Shown here: positions 1 through 19,592 of the stretch, piece after piece
Position numbering within the stretch: position 1 is the first letter of the stretch
How the letters are laid out: each line of letters begins with the position of its first letter
DNA from: Plumapathes pennacea
Taxonomy: Eukaryota > Cnidaria > Anthozoa > Antipatharia > Myriopathidae
Assembly (NCBI GenBank): GCA_964036295.1
Contig: OZ038462.1
Location: 34,368,355-34,432,354, forward strand
Direction: 5' to 3'
DNA: 64,000 nucleotides
Notes under the pieces: generated by a model
Databases searched by the model: none
Seen by the model: only the letters and a program-made list of their open reading frames with translations
Told to the model about the DNA's origin: nothing
Position numbers and translations under genes: made by a program

Positions 1-1046
1 ACCAGATATTTCAAGAGTGTGTATGCATTCAGTCACTGAGAGAATGTCGTTATAATCAGGTTAATCTCTAGACTTGAGAGTGGTCCTGGTTTTGTTTCAA
101 TACTGGTCTCCGAAGATCTTGACAGTTGACAACTAAAATTCACTGAATTATAAATTATTTTAATTATACGTCGCGTATTTGTTCTGTTGGGAGTGGATCG
201 GATAAATTGTTTGATGGGCTCTGAAACTGTAGAACTGGATGGGAATTCCAACAAAGACTTGCGGCATTGTAACACTTGGGTTTTCAATGTGAGTTTCTTG
301 TTAATTTTAGATCGAAGCAAATAGCCGGCTCTTCTCAATAGTTGTGCGGAAAATACCACGTGATCAATTGATGCAAAAGCTACACGTACGTGGTTGCAAT
401 CAGGCAATTCAAGTCATGATCCTAGAATTGTCTCTGTAAAACGTATAAAACGTGTTAACATGTTTAATGTAAACTGAACACTTATAAACAGTTATGACTA
501 GCTGAAGACCGCATGGCTACCCACCAGAATGAGGTTGAACGATGAGAACGAGGTTAACTTACAGTCTCGTTCTCGTTACTTCAGTGCTGTTCAATTTCCA
601 TGGTACTGGTATCAGAGTTTGGTTCACGGATTAATTACAACAAAATTTAACAACATCACAGCAACTTATTTATTAGCAGCCACAAGAAGCCCTACTTACA
701 AAGTAATACTACAGAACAAATTACAAATTGGAGAGTGCAAGCCTCCTGAAACAACCTTAAGTGGCTAATCTATACAAGTGGCCATGAAATGAATAACTTT
801 CCCGCTTATATGGGAAGCCTTTCTTATCAACTACAATATTAGTCCCTTGACCAATATGGAAACGATGCATGGCTACTACAAAAATTCTTCATTTGTAGAA
901 TTTTACAAACTAATTAAGCTTACTAAGAAACCCTAAACACAAAGTGACACACAATGTGGCTAAAACAAACTCTTTGATATGTTTGTATCTGTTCGTGTCC
1001 ATATTAGGAAGAATAAAGCTCTCGCCGTAAAGATAAGATTGCCTTT
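1..1046. other. intergenic, downstream of patatin-like copy A
   Basis: No coding exon is recognised here. The stretch lies just past the stop codon of the minus-strand patatin-like gene, so part of it is probably that gene's 3' UTR. The open frames at 33-407 (minus) and 529-768 (plus) have no recognisable domain and low-complexity composition. Confidence 0.5.
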
Positions 1047-4000
1047 TTATGATTCAATGATGGTATGCATTTCAACGGACGGCGCTGCTCCTAAGAACTC
1101 AGCGGCGTTAGCCTCCACGCATGCGCGATAGCCCTCGCGATGATACACGCTGAACATGGTTGGCGTGAAGAACTGGTTAGCTGTCCCGTGCTGGGGAAAG
1201 ACGCCACACAGTGACTCAGAAATCCCACAGAATGGTTTGTCGTGACAGCACTCACAGCAGCAGAACGTCAGACGGTCAACTTCTGCGGCTTCCAGATCAG
1301 GCCCAGGCCCCCACAGCTCGGCTTCAAGATCCACGTGGCTGTCACGCAACGCGTCTTTCCATGTCACGTGCTCATTCGTCTGAACGCCTTTGTCTGGGTG
1401 ACGTGGTGCGATAAGGATGACCTCTCCTTCACCAACTTTCCTGTTTTCTTCAAAATCAGTTTCTTTGTCGTAGTAATCAACTCTGAACTTGTACCACCTT
1501 GGCTGTTGACCGGGAGCTTTCTCCACAAACTTGTCTTTAATGTCCTGTATGACGTCACGTCCATCCAAACCCAGGAAATCGCAATTCAATTTCTCCCTGG
1601 CCAGCTCCAGCGCGTGCAAAAGGTCGTTTCCATATGAACTGTCTGGGACTGTGTAGCCGCCATTTACCACCACAATCCTTTGCAGCTTTCGTTTTAGAAG
1701 AGGCAGGAGGGCTAGGTTTTCAATATGGCCGCCGTCACTGAGGCGTAAAATGGCGGGAGGCACGGGTCCTGTGTTGGTAATGTTGAGTAGCTCTCGTATG
1801 TAGCGGCAAAAAGCCACGTGAACAAGAAGCCACCTGATATAAATGAGAACATAGAATTCATTTATATGCATAACTATCTTATGATCCCGTGCATATTATT
1901 TGATTTTATTTCTGACTGCGTGGATGATTACTTCGTGTTCTCATTTATTACCTGGTAATTTGTTCCAAGCGTCCTGGGTTTTCTTTTCCTGTGCTGACCA
2001 CGGCTACTGCAGTCAGAAGGAACAGGAAGGAAAAAAACACGAGAACTCCAATCGGAACAAGCACCCGATCACCAGTACCGAAAAAATAGACGACGGGCAA
2101 TACGATTAATGGTGCTACGCGAACAGTTTCAATGATATATGGAAGAAACTGCAAAATAAGAAAGGAGAAAGTATTTAGTAAGACTTGTGTCTTAAAATTT
2201 GATAAGCAAGTAATGAAAACGTGGCAAAAATAATTCAAAGCCCCGGGTCACAAACAGTACATACACCCATAGTCAGCTTATGAATTTCCAGAATGACTGA
2301 CTATATTTGCGGTAGCCATGTGACTTGAAGAATAAAAAATCCCAACCGTTATATGGTGCTAAATTGGATCCATTTACACGGCTACTGGAGGTAATCTTCT
2401 TTTCCACGATTGAATTTGTAAAGTCGGGATTCTAGCCCAGTGGCAGTGAATTCTGGAGTAATTTGTTTTTAGGAGTAGTTTAAGCAATAACAGAAAATGA
2501 TAGTAAACAAACAATATAGAAGTAAATCAACGTAATTCGATCGATTACTCACCTTTAAGAAGCAACTTTCTCTTTTCTCAAAAGCAACATCAGAGATCAT
2601 GGACGCCCCCATTCCAAGCCCAAGAATCGTCTGGATGGCCTTGAAGGGTTCTGCTGACTTGGCAAAAGCGCCCATGTGTCGCGAGACGGCTGCAGCTGAT
2701 GTTGCCATGGCTTCCGATAGTTTGACATCCTGCGGAGCCAACCGCCCGGAGAATTCCTCCGCTCGTGGTTGACAAACAATTCTTTCGATTTCCGTTGGAC
2801 TCATGACCATCAGATCATACTTGAGTTTGTCATGCGGATCATCTCGCCACTCGTTCACAACGATGTTGGAGATGTACTGTGGTTTCATGTCCTGCAAGTC
2901 AGCAAGACACAGCGCACCCACATGGTCATTCGGAAGACGCTGATGCTGGTCCTCTCCTGATATGCAGAAATGTGCCCCTAGAAAAAAGTTTTTGCAGCCA
3001 ATCCCTGCACACCCACATGTACCAACACTTTCCTCTGTGTAAAAAGCTTTCTGAAGTCGCCACCTGAACAAAGGAAGTAAAGTATTCAGCATCTGTCCCA
3101 ATCAATGAACCAGAAACCCACACAACATACACACAGGCATGCAGTAAACCTCTGCAAAAACTATGCATTGCGCACCACGAAACAAAAACTTACAACTTTC
3201 TAGTACGTTTTTCCACCTAAATCACAATTAGAAGACGCCGAAAGTACACGAGCAAGTTTTGTATGACAAGTTTTCTGTGACAAGTTATTCTTGCTCGAGT
3301 GTTGAGAAAAATTTGGCTAAATCTTCTATAACAAATGCATTTGCTGAAAAGCTGGCGTGCTAGCTTTTTTTATGACAAGGAAAACTTTTCACGTGTGAAA
3401 TTTACTCGTGTACGTACACGAAAGGCGCCTGCAAAGGGCCATGTGTGAAAGTTTTTCGGAAAATTTTAGTTCTAAGGTGTTCATTTGCAAGCGTGTTCGC
3501 ACGGTCAAGATGGCGGTGTCCACAACATTGACAACAAAGTCTTTGAATTGGTCAAACAATGCAATAAGCCTCTTACTTGAGGCTTTGAGATCTCACGAAA
3601 AGTTTCATGGTATTCCAAGTCAGAGGGAAAAGCCGGAAACTTTGTCAAAATATAGCAATTGTCAAAGAAACGTTGCTCGACCGTGTACACGGGCAAATCA
3701 TTTGTGACAGAAAACTTGTTATAAAAAAACTGCTCGTGAGCTGTACTGAAGATTTAGGATAAGTTCCGTATCATACATGGCTCTTTGCATAAGTGTCCGT
3801 CTATTTTGTGCTGCCAACTTTGAGAACTACATGAAAGATCTGTTTCAAGAAACTTTAAACGGCAAATCACACTAGACAACACAGTCTATTGACTTCCCCG
3901 GCAAACATGGTTCATTCTTTAGTTAATTAACTGTTGCTATTTCAGTCGGTTCCATGTATGTATAGACTGAATTCCGGTAAGTGTTAGGAAATTCGCATGT

Positions 4001-4987
4001 GCCAGTGCACTAGATATGTATTTTCAGCTGTTGAATCTTGAGGACCATTAAAAGCTGTACCCACCTGTTATAGATGTGCACCAGACGCGCCTGGAATGCA
4101 CCGAGCATTGGAACGAAGGAGTTTACCAGACCGGAAACAAACAAAAGGATCAAAAACCTGTGCTCTGAATGTTCGATATTGGCAAGAGTTCCTTTGTACA
4201 CGCGCCAGTGAACAACATAGATGAAGGAATAAACGATGAGGACGAACGAGGCCTGTCGACGAAGTACAGGAGCAAAGAACCACATGACAATGCTGATGAT
4301 GACGACTGCGATCTGAACAATTTGTGGAGTTCCTTCCAGAAAGTCGTGAACGAACCAAGGACCAAACGTGAAGGCGAACAGCAAACCGGCGATAGTCGAG
4401 AGAAGTTTGGCTATTCCTAAAAATTTGGACGACAATTTTGTCCAAATGTAGAAAAAGAAAAACAGCGACAAAGAAACGGAAAAAAGAATGAGCCTGGAGT
4501 AAGCCAGGGTGCCCTTTTGGAAGGCACAGCGAGCATCAAAGGTTGCTGAAGAATTTTGATTACTTTTCTCCATTTGGACTTCGCACCTTGGTGCTCGTAA
4601 AAACCTGCCAAACAGGTAATCAACGACGAAAGCCAGCGGGCAAGCGTAAGAACCCCAAACGACAAATGGAGTTATCACAGAGACAAACAGCATCAAAGCG
4701 AGGATGATCACTGTGTCCACAATGCCATTGAGAGGTTTCTGCCAATCACATAGCAGACCGGCTCTCTCTCGCATGTGGGCAAAAAACCGCTTGTGCCAGC
4801 TGGGGTCATCTTCTTCTTTATTACGGTATTTCCAGTCCAAGTAGGCCGTGCCTGTGTAACCACCCCCTGACACGCAGCTCAGGTAGTCTGGTTCGATTCC
4901 GCGTTGAAGGAGCCTGCGCAAGACACCAGAGCAGAGCGCCGCTGACCGGATTCCACCGCCGGAGAAAGCCAAGCCAGTCTTTGACAT
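1047..4987 (-). CDS. patatin-like membrane hydrolase, copy A (4 exons, 805 aa)
   Basis: Predicted serine lipid-acyl hydrolase of the patatin/cPLA2-like fold, probably acting on membrane phospholipids. Exons on minus: 4987-4065, 3063-2553, 2148-1952, 1833-1047; all introns are GT-AG and phases 2,0,2 match copies B and C. The oxyanion-hole motif SGGGIRSA is at residues 9-16, the nucleophile motif CVSGGG has Ser40, and the catalytic Asp is D577 in LSDGGHIENL. About six hydrophobic segments lie in the rest of exon 1 and two more in exon 3 (VRVAPLIVLPVVYFF and the following stretch), so the catalytic halves are separated by a membrane-embedded insert. A conserved AMATSAAAVSRHMG stretch and Cys-rich patches (CGCAGIGC; FCCCECCH) follow. 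An in-frame ATG at 5161 would add 58 residues; I chose 4987 because B and C start at the same place (MSETG, MAKTG). Substrate is unknown. Confidence 0.85.
3247..3738. mobile_element. foldback/MITE-like element in copy A intron 1
   Basis: Imperfect terminal inverted repeats of about 37 bp at 3247-3283 (reads CACGAGCAAGTTTT...) and 3702-3738 (its reverse complement) enclose about 420 bp without coding potential. It lies wholly inside intron 1 of patatin-like copy A. The class is not determined and no target duplication was established. Confidence 0.55.
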
Positions 4988-7900
4988 GTTTCGTGCCAAA
5001 GATTGCAATTCCCCAATGCTTCCTATAGATGCAACAAATATAGTGCACCTTAATAAAACGTTCTCGTATGGCAACTGTGAATATAAGTTCGAATTAAACT
5101 CCAGGCTACTACACGGGAACGAATGCCTGTGCCGACGAGGCAAAAGTACAAAAGTGCGCATTTCTGTACGTGTTTGCTGCTTCTGTGCAACATCTCAATC
5201 GAAGAAAGAAGTGAATCAGTTTATTTTAATTTTATCTTATTTCAGAGTTTTTAAAATTTTTACACATATTTTTTACGGGTGATTTAACGGTCATGAGGCG
5301 TAACTAGGCTTTTCTCGCAAGTTGGCCTGCGATGACAAAAAAAAAAAATGCCGCGGCATGTATTCATTAATAAGATTGTTTTATTTTGATTCATTTTTAT
5401 TGAATTTCGAATGATAGTTGAGCCACCATGGCCGTGACGTCCGGTTTAGATTAAGGAAACACGTCACGTCCGGTTTAGATTAAGGAAACACGCAATATCC
5501 TTTGAAGGGTTCCTTTCTTTCCTATCGTCCCCCTCGACGGCCGTAAAATTCAACTGATAGCGCTCAAATTGTGACTGCAGACAGTTCAAAGGTCAATATA
5601 CAGAGCAACTTAGTAGTTCTTAGTAGTTAGTAAACTATTTCGTGACATCCAAATCACCCATTTTTATCATGCTTACGCACTAAATAAAAACCGCAGAGTC
5701 GCTTGAGTGAAAAGCCGCACCCACTTGAATCGGCGGAGCTTCGACTTCCGCCAAAATGGAACAAATTGGGAAACCAAAGAAGATCAGTTATGATTACAGA
5801 AACACGAGAAATATGGAATAAAATCTGGCGTCGTCGCCGTCGTCCTACATTGCTCGTTAGCCGGACTAGTCCGGAGATCGGCCACAATATTGTATCGCAA
5901 TATTGTATTCACATTGCATCTACTGTGTCTATGTTAGCTCAGAATGTCGGCTAGAGTTCTGAACTTAATCAATTATGAAGTTGAACTCCACCGCCGAGGA
6001 ATAGTGTGACCCGGAGAAATTGTGAAGCCGTGGTCGGGTTTTAAAATTCTCCATACGGTAACTTCAGAGCCGAAATTTGCATGAATCCAAATTGACGACC
6101 AAATGTTTCGTTCTCTAGTAACAGTTACTTTAACTAAACTCTCAGTCGTTTGATCAATGGTGTACTTACCTGCTTGAGTCGATATCTGGCGTCCACGAAG
6201 TTGTTGCGGTACTGAACTCTCGTGCGCTTTGAAACTCTTATTGTATGTGTACGTGTTGTTCTGTATGTGCCCAGGATATTAACAAAGGTGGGATACGTCA
6301 TGAATAATTATGATAATATACATACAACCCCGCTTTCTCGAACTCTCAAGGGAATCGAGAAAAAGTTCAAGATAGCGGGTTTCATCAAGGATTCTGGCAG
6401 GAAGAAATATTGACCTTGTTCCAGAGGCAGACTAAACGAAAAATATACCCTGTTCCAGAGAGAAATGGTGATTTGTATACCCCGTTCCAGAGTCGGAGAG
6501 GCAAAAAGTATACTGTTGAGCGGCACTGGGAGTGCCCCCCACCCCCACCCCCCCCCCTCGTTGGGGGAGGAAACTTTGCTGGACTACGTGATACGTGACT
6601 TCCGGTAACAACAACCCATGTACATGCGCACGCGTTAATGGTCGAATCTTGAAAACATTCGTCTAATGAAACTCTTATTGTATGTGTACGTGTTGTTCTA
6701 CATGTGCCCAGGATATTAACAAAGGTGGGATACGTCATGAATAATTATGATAATATACATACAACCCCGCTTTCTCGAACTCTCAAGGGAATCGAGAAAA
6801 AGTTCAAGATAGCGGGTTTCATCAAGGATTCTGGCAGGAAGAAATATTGACCTTGTTCCAGAGGCAGACTAAACGAAAAATATAAACTGTTCCAGAGAGA
6901 AATGGTGATTTGTATACCCCGTTCCAGAGTCGGAGAGGCAAAAAGTATACTGTTGAGCGGCGCTGGGAGTGCGCTGGACTACGTGATACGTGACTTCCGG
7001 TAACAACTTCCGGTACATGGGTACATGCGCACGCGTTAATGGTCGAATCTTGAAAACATTCGTCTAATGTTTTTCAAGTTTTAAATCCAAGATGGCGTCC
7101 GCCAGACATAACTTAAATATCTTGGTGTACTTTGTCATGATTCAATTATGTTGAATGAGCGATTAACCTTGGCTTCGATTTTATGCTAATTGCTTGCGTT
7201 TGTCGGTCTACATTTACAAAGTAGCGAAGACTGAGTTTAAGAAGAAACTAAAACACAGTTAATGACAAATGAACCGGCCAAACGTACTACCTAGCACGAA
7301 CGGTACGTTTGTACGTTTTGTGACGTCTTCCGCAGCCCGCAAACCGCGAAGAGTCCTGCGTCACTTGGGCACCCCCCGTCACGATAGTGCTGAAGTCGGT
7401 GCTAATTCTAAAATAACGACAGGTTTATATTGCTGTGGTACTTTACTTACTTTATTTCCTGGGGCTGCGTCGAAAAATGTGAACAAATTCGGCGGCAAAC
7501 ATTCTAGTTTTAATATGCACACACGTTGTGGGGCAACTGATTGACATCCGGTCAGTTGAGCACGTTTCGTTTGTCGTTGTACTGTACCACGGTATTTTCA
7601 AAATTTTATGCACCAAAACTGTGTTAATCAGGCGTCACTTCGCGGTCGGGGGCTCAAGAGGTATCATGAAATATTTAGTAGAATAATGGAAATTTCTGCA
7701 GTGGAACCGGCTAATGAATGATGGCCTTGGTTTTCCCGCAACAACGCCATAATGAGTTTTTCTTGAGGGGAATAATGGAGCAATCGAAATTTTAGAGCTT
7801 TATAATGGATATTTTAGAGCAAAGAATAATGGGAAATAATAAACAACCCATTTATTCCTCTTCGATAAGAGTTAAAATTGCACCCCGTCCCTGGGGTTGC

Positions 7901-8011
7901 TCGCCTGAATTGTCCGTTTGGCTCTGGGACTTGCTTAGTAGCCGAGCCCGAAGCTTCGACAACTGAGAGCAAGAGAGCTGCAGAGCGAGTTTCTGCCTAA
8001 AATCCAGCAAA
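4988..8011. other. shared upstream region between copy A and RUVBL1, repeat-rich
   Basis: Divergent spacer between the start of copy A (minus) and the start of RUVBL1 (plus), so promoters of both should be here; no core motif is convincing. It holds a short tandem duplication at about 5432-5493 (a 30-bp unit containing GTCCGGTTTAGATTAAGG, twice) and the 437-bp tandem duplication annotated separately. No coding exon is recognised. Confidence 0.5.
6231..7070. repeat. 437-bp tandem duplication
   Basis: The segment starting GAAACTCTTATTGTATGTG at 6231 is repeated from 6668 in the same orientation and nearly identical to about 7070. Both units end in CGAATCTTGAAAACATTCG. The first unit carries an extra C-rich/G-rich stretch (about 6536-6570) absent from the second. 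Each unit contains an imperfect palindrome built on CCCCGCTTTCTCGAAC and AGTTCAAGATAGCGGG, a motif also found in RUVBL1 intron 12. Confidence 0.85.
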
Positions 8012-15394
<7,383 letters not shown>

Positions 15395-15773
15395 AAAGAT
15401 CCTGTTCACTAGTAGTGTTCAACTCGTGGCATGCTATAATAGTTTTACACAGTTGAGTTGCTGTTTTGTATTTATTCGAGAGCATAATAAATTTTGTTTT
15501 GCGAAACCTTTTTTGTAGAGCACTCTTTTGTAGCATCCCATAGCGTAGGGAAACCACAAGGGCCCCCTTTTGGTCTGATGTCAGTAACAGTTGGGTAGGA
15601 TAAGGAAAGTGTACCTGGGGGGAGGGGGGGGGGGCGTATTTAGTGCTCTTCCCGATCAAGGAAAGGCACTACTTTTTGCTAGTTTACCTTGCGTAAAACT
15701 GAGCGGCTATTGAGTGGAGATATTACTGAGGACACGGGTTAGAGTCGACGACAGTTCCCATTTTGTCAACCTT

Positions 15774-15779
15774 TTTATT
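15774..15779 (-). terminator. candidate polyadenylation hexamer of the secreted-protein gene
   Basis: TTTATT on plus reads AATAAA on minus, about 300 bp past the stop at 16083. It fits a 3' UTR end that converges on the RUVBL1 3' end (hexamer at 15486-15491). Hexamers are common by chance in A+T-rich DNA. Confidence 0.35.
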
Positions 15780-16082
15780 GGACGTTTTTACAATGAAAAC
15801 ATCCTGTAGTAACCATGCGAACAATCTCGATGAACGAAACTTCAGACAACGAAACCCCACACACGACAAAAACTAATCCAAAAAACAAAAACAACAACAA
15901 CAACAAACAAAGGCCAGAAATTGACACACTTTAGTTGAAATCTCCAACATAGCTAATCTGCTCTGATTAAAACATTCCTTAAAAGTACGCGAAGAAGAAG
16001 GCTAAGACACATTAATTCTGGCTTTTACGCTATACTCTGGTTTGATTATAAGTTCCGCTCGGCTTCCAGAAGGGTTTTGTTT

Positions 16083-18133
16083 TTACTCCGAACACTTGGA
16101 CACGCTGTCGAGGTCGTCACCGGCCGCTTCCACGCATTTTTTCACTGAATTCAACATCATTCGTACCTGAAACAAGTAAAAAAAAAATCAAAAACAATTA
16201 CTGTAAATTGGACTGTCAATCTATATGGTAACGCAATGCACGCAACAACTGAACTGTGGAGCACATGCAGTAAACGCTTTATGTGAGCACAAAATCTTCA
16301 AACAGCAGATAGTGATTCTGCTCTTTTAGACCTGACAGTAAAATGTCTCTTTTATTTAAACCATAGTTCTTAAAAGACCTGCTTTGCGTATTTTGAAAGC
16401 CCAAGTGAAGAGATAACTTCGTTGTCTTTAAAAACGTGTTTACATATAATTTTTTCATAACCTGATAACATTTTGTGTTGTACATTTATGCTAGACTGCT
16501 AAACATTCCCTTCTTTGCGCGAACAAGTGCCGTACGAGCGCGTGCAGTCTGGAAGAGTTGACGTCACGTGACCGTTAACAAATGGGAGACTGGGTCCGAG
16601 GCGGCGTGCGCTTGCTCTCCCCAGACCGCGCGCGTTCGCTTGGCGCTTGCTCGATTATCCTATCGCAAAGAAGAAACTGATGCCCCACTCACCTGTTGGA
16701 AGCACCCATTCATGAAACCATTTAAGCACTGCTGACCGACCTGCGCCTTTTCTGTTCCGCCTGAGGCGCGGCAGGCATCAAGGTACGGACGGCAGATCTG
16801 AAAAGGGAAATACAACCCTTACATACGGGACATTCGACTAGCCTGCAATCCTCTTCACTCAGCTAACCCAACACCCAAAACCAATGCAGCTTGGCGCGTT
16901 TATTCTAGATATTGTACTAATAGTCTAAGGCTACGTCCGCACTAATGCGTTTTCAAAAAGCTTCGTTTTCTAAACCTCCGTTTTCGCCCGTCCACAGTAA
17001 TCCGTTTTTATTTTATAAAGCATCCGTTTTCGAAATTCTCCACTTTGAGAACCGTTTTCAAGAACCTCCAGTTTTCAGGCCATCATTTTAGTGTGGATGG
17101 AAAGCAAAAACGATTTAAAAAGTAATCTATACGCCGGTTTACAAACGAAAACGGATCAGTGTGTACGTGGCCTGAATCCCTGTTCAAACGCCACTCCTGG
17201 CTCAAACCATGGATTTTTCTTATTTGCATTGACTTTGGCTCATAACTAAAAATTTGACGTTTGAAACAAACCTAAATGAGGGTGGCCGCTTATCCGAAAA
17301 GATGGGCACTTTGCCTGTTCTCGTCAAATGTTATCTGAAAAAACGATTTTTGGTAGATACTGAATGGTCTGTTCCTTTTTGCCTCTCGAAATATCCACAC
17401 GATTGAGACAGTTCTTTCCGCGGCAATTGTTTGATCAATCTAGAGAAAGGCTTGTAAGAGCGAATATTAAACCTGCCATCTGCTATAGCGGGTCGAATAT
17501 AAACGCTAGTATAATCATATCAGAACAAACAGTGCGGGCTGTGAAATAACAAGGTACCATTGGCTTCGGGCGAAAGATGTTTTACATTATTGGATACGAA
17601 GAACATAGTCGATGATTGAAAACATATAAAAGAAAAATTGAGAGTTTTGGCACAGAAACGAGCGTTTGAAAGAAGGTGTCGGGTCCTGACAGCTTTTAAT
17701 CTATCGTGTCCAAGAATGATAGTTTTTTATGCACACGTCCGGTCAATTATAAGTACGACAATGATTTAAGTTAGGAACAATCTACAATATGACTCCGTGT
17801 CGAAAATACTAAATTTTTGTGTTGCCCATGGACAACACTAGGTATTTTCGATAGCTTTCGAAGATATAAACAAGTCTTGTTTCTTAAATATCTCAATCAT
17901 ATAAAAAGTATAGAAAAGAGAAAGATTCGCTTTAATTCATCTCACACAGTTGCGCAGAAGCACTGCAGTACCCTAAAAAGAGATCAAACACCCGAGGTGT
18001 CAATTGGAAGAGAGAGCATGATCTAACGTACCTCTGCGGCTGCCTTGAAAGTAAAAGAGGGTTGTTTCTTCGCTGTCAGGGCCAGGGCCACGAGAAGAAA
18101 CAGTGTAAGAAGGGTGAGACACAGTTTTGCCAT
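16083..18133 (-). CDS. small secreted six-cysteine protein, 3 exons, 96 aa
   Basis: Not recognised as a known family. Exons on minus: 18133-18032 (34 codons), 16797-16693 (35 codons), 16166-16083 (27 codons plus TAA). All borders are GT-AG and both introns are phase 0. Exon 1 begins MAKLCLTLLTLFLLVALA, a strong signal peptide with likely cleavage near residue 21. The mature part has six Cys at 36, 43, 58, 66, 80 and 94 (C-x6-C-x14-C-x7-C-x13-C-x13-C), an even number compatible with three disulfides. Exon 2 carries the first four and exon 3 the last two. It lies tail to tail with RUVBL1. Coral small cysteine-rich proteins (SCRiPs) usually have eight Cys, so this spacing does not fit them. A structural, defence or signalling role cannot be decided from sequence. 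Confidence 0.75.
16927..17173. mobile_element. MITE-like element in intron 1 of the secreted-protein gene
   Basis: Ends AGGCTACGTCCGCACTAATG and ACGGATCAGTGTGTACGTGGCCT are imperfect inverted repeats about 247 bp apart. The interior is rich in CGTTTTC/GAAAACG blocks. A shorter relative with CGTCCACACTA and TAGTGTGGATGTGGC ends is at 40236-40345. Confidence 0.6.
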
Positions 18134-18402
18134 GTTTCAGCTGGACGATGTAGAGCCTGATTTGAAGGTTACCTCTGTGAAAGAATCAGCACACGTCAGC
18201 AACTGGCGGCGGGCTCATCAAGTGCAGTGCAAACTTTTATTTATCTCCTACGGTGCGGTTTTTAATCATTTTACTGCAGCTGCGCAGACTCGCCCTTTGA
18301 TGTCATAAGACGGACAGCTGAAACCCGCGTCTAGTCAATTCAACTCTTGTGTACAGTACAAGCCAGCGGGGTAATGTTTTTCTGGTTCTTATGATTTTTT
18401 TC

Positions 18403-18435
<33 letters not shown>

Positions 18436-19421
18436 CCTTTTTCTTCTTAACGCAGAAAGTGTTTTCTCTTTCGCCTTTGCACCTGCCTTTGCTGGCATGG
18501 GGTTCTGGATCTAATCATCGTAAACGGTGCCGCCACCCTGTTGGGGCTGCAATACACAAAGTTTGTTGCTAAATTCCCCCAAAGTTGGTCGCTCTCATGA
18601 ATATTCCAATGCATTATTCCATTTAAGTTACCGCCTCTTTTGTCCTTCTGATATCATGACGTCCAATGCCAGGACTAACTGACATAAATATCATGACTTA
18701 TTTAAATGGGTTTTTGCTCGATAATGAGACCAGAATCTAAAACAATAGCCTGCTTTGCATGTCATTCAGACTGTTTTCATTCCTCACTGTATGAGAAGTA
18801 AATTATTGCCCGTCTAACAATATAAGCGTACAACTGGATAATATTATGCAGTTGTTCGTACCTCACACGCGTACATTTAGGGAATTTCGTGTTGCATTTC
18901 AACACTTTGAGGACAATTATAAAAAATAAAAAGAATCAGTAGAATGGAGTTCAAGTTGTCTTAAAGCAAAACGTCGGACGAGACAGTCAATCTACAAGCT
19001 GACACAAAAAGCACCATTTAGCAAGAGTCCACCGTTTTTTGTTTGTTTGTTTGTTTTTTTTTTTAGTTATTCTTGTTAACGAAGCAGTTGTCAGTTACTT
19101 CTAATGGTTTTGATAGTGGCTGAAGTCTTGACAACGGGAAAATTAATCTCTGGGAGGAAGAACTGCTTAGACTACGTTGGTGTTGGTGGTAAAACTCAGA
19201 CATGTAAGGAATGTGTTGGCTGCTGCTTCGAGCCTTACACGAGAGAAAATATACAGCTAGCTCTTCTTTATCTTGATAACAGCCGGCTGAGGCACTCCAT
19301 TTTCTTCTTGACACATTTTGTTTTACAATCAAAGGTAGTAGTAATGTGAGCACATGAAGTGACCAGACGTTTGCATATTGTTCAGACCATTTTCATGCCT
19401 CCAAAAACTATTTCAGACTTG

Positions 19422-19592
<171 letters not shown>

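Noticed and set aside
1242-1637. 131-codon plus-strand frame
   Set aside because: Antisense shadow of exon 4 of patatin-like copy A; no domain of its own. The frames at 45635-45991, 46091-46405 and 48404-48739 opposite copy C are the same kind of shadow.
4988-5161. In-frame upstream ATG extending copy A by 58 residues
   Set aside because: Copies B and C begin at the position of 4987 (MS/MA-K/E-TG) and the extra residues show no domain or signal peptide; the GGG motif is normally close to the N-terminus in this family.
16083-18133. Assignment of the six-Cys protein to the coral SCRiP or anaphylatoxin-like families
   Set aside because: SCRiPs usually have eight Cys and anaphylatoxin domains have adjacent Cys pairs; neither pattern is present.
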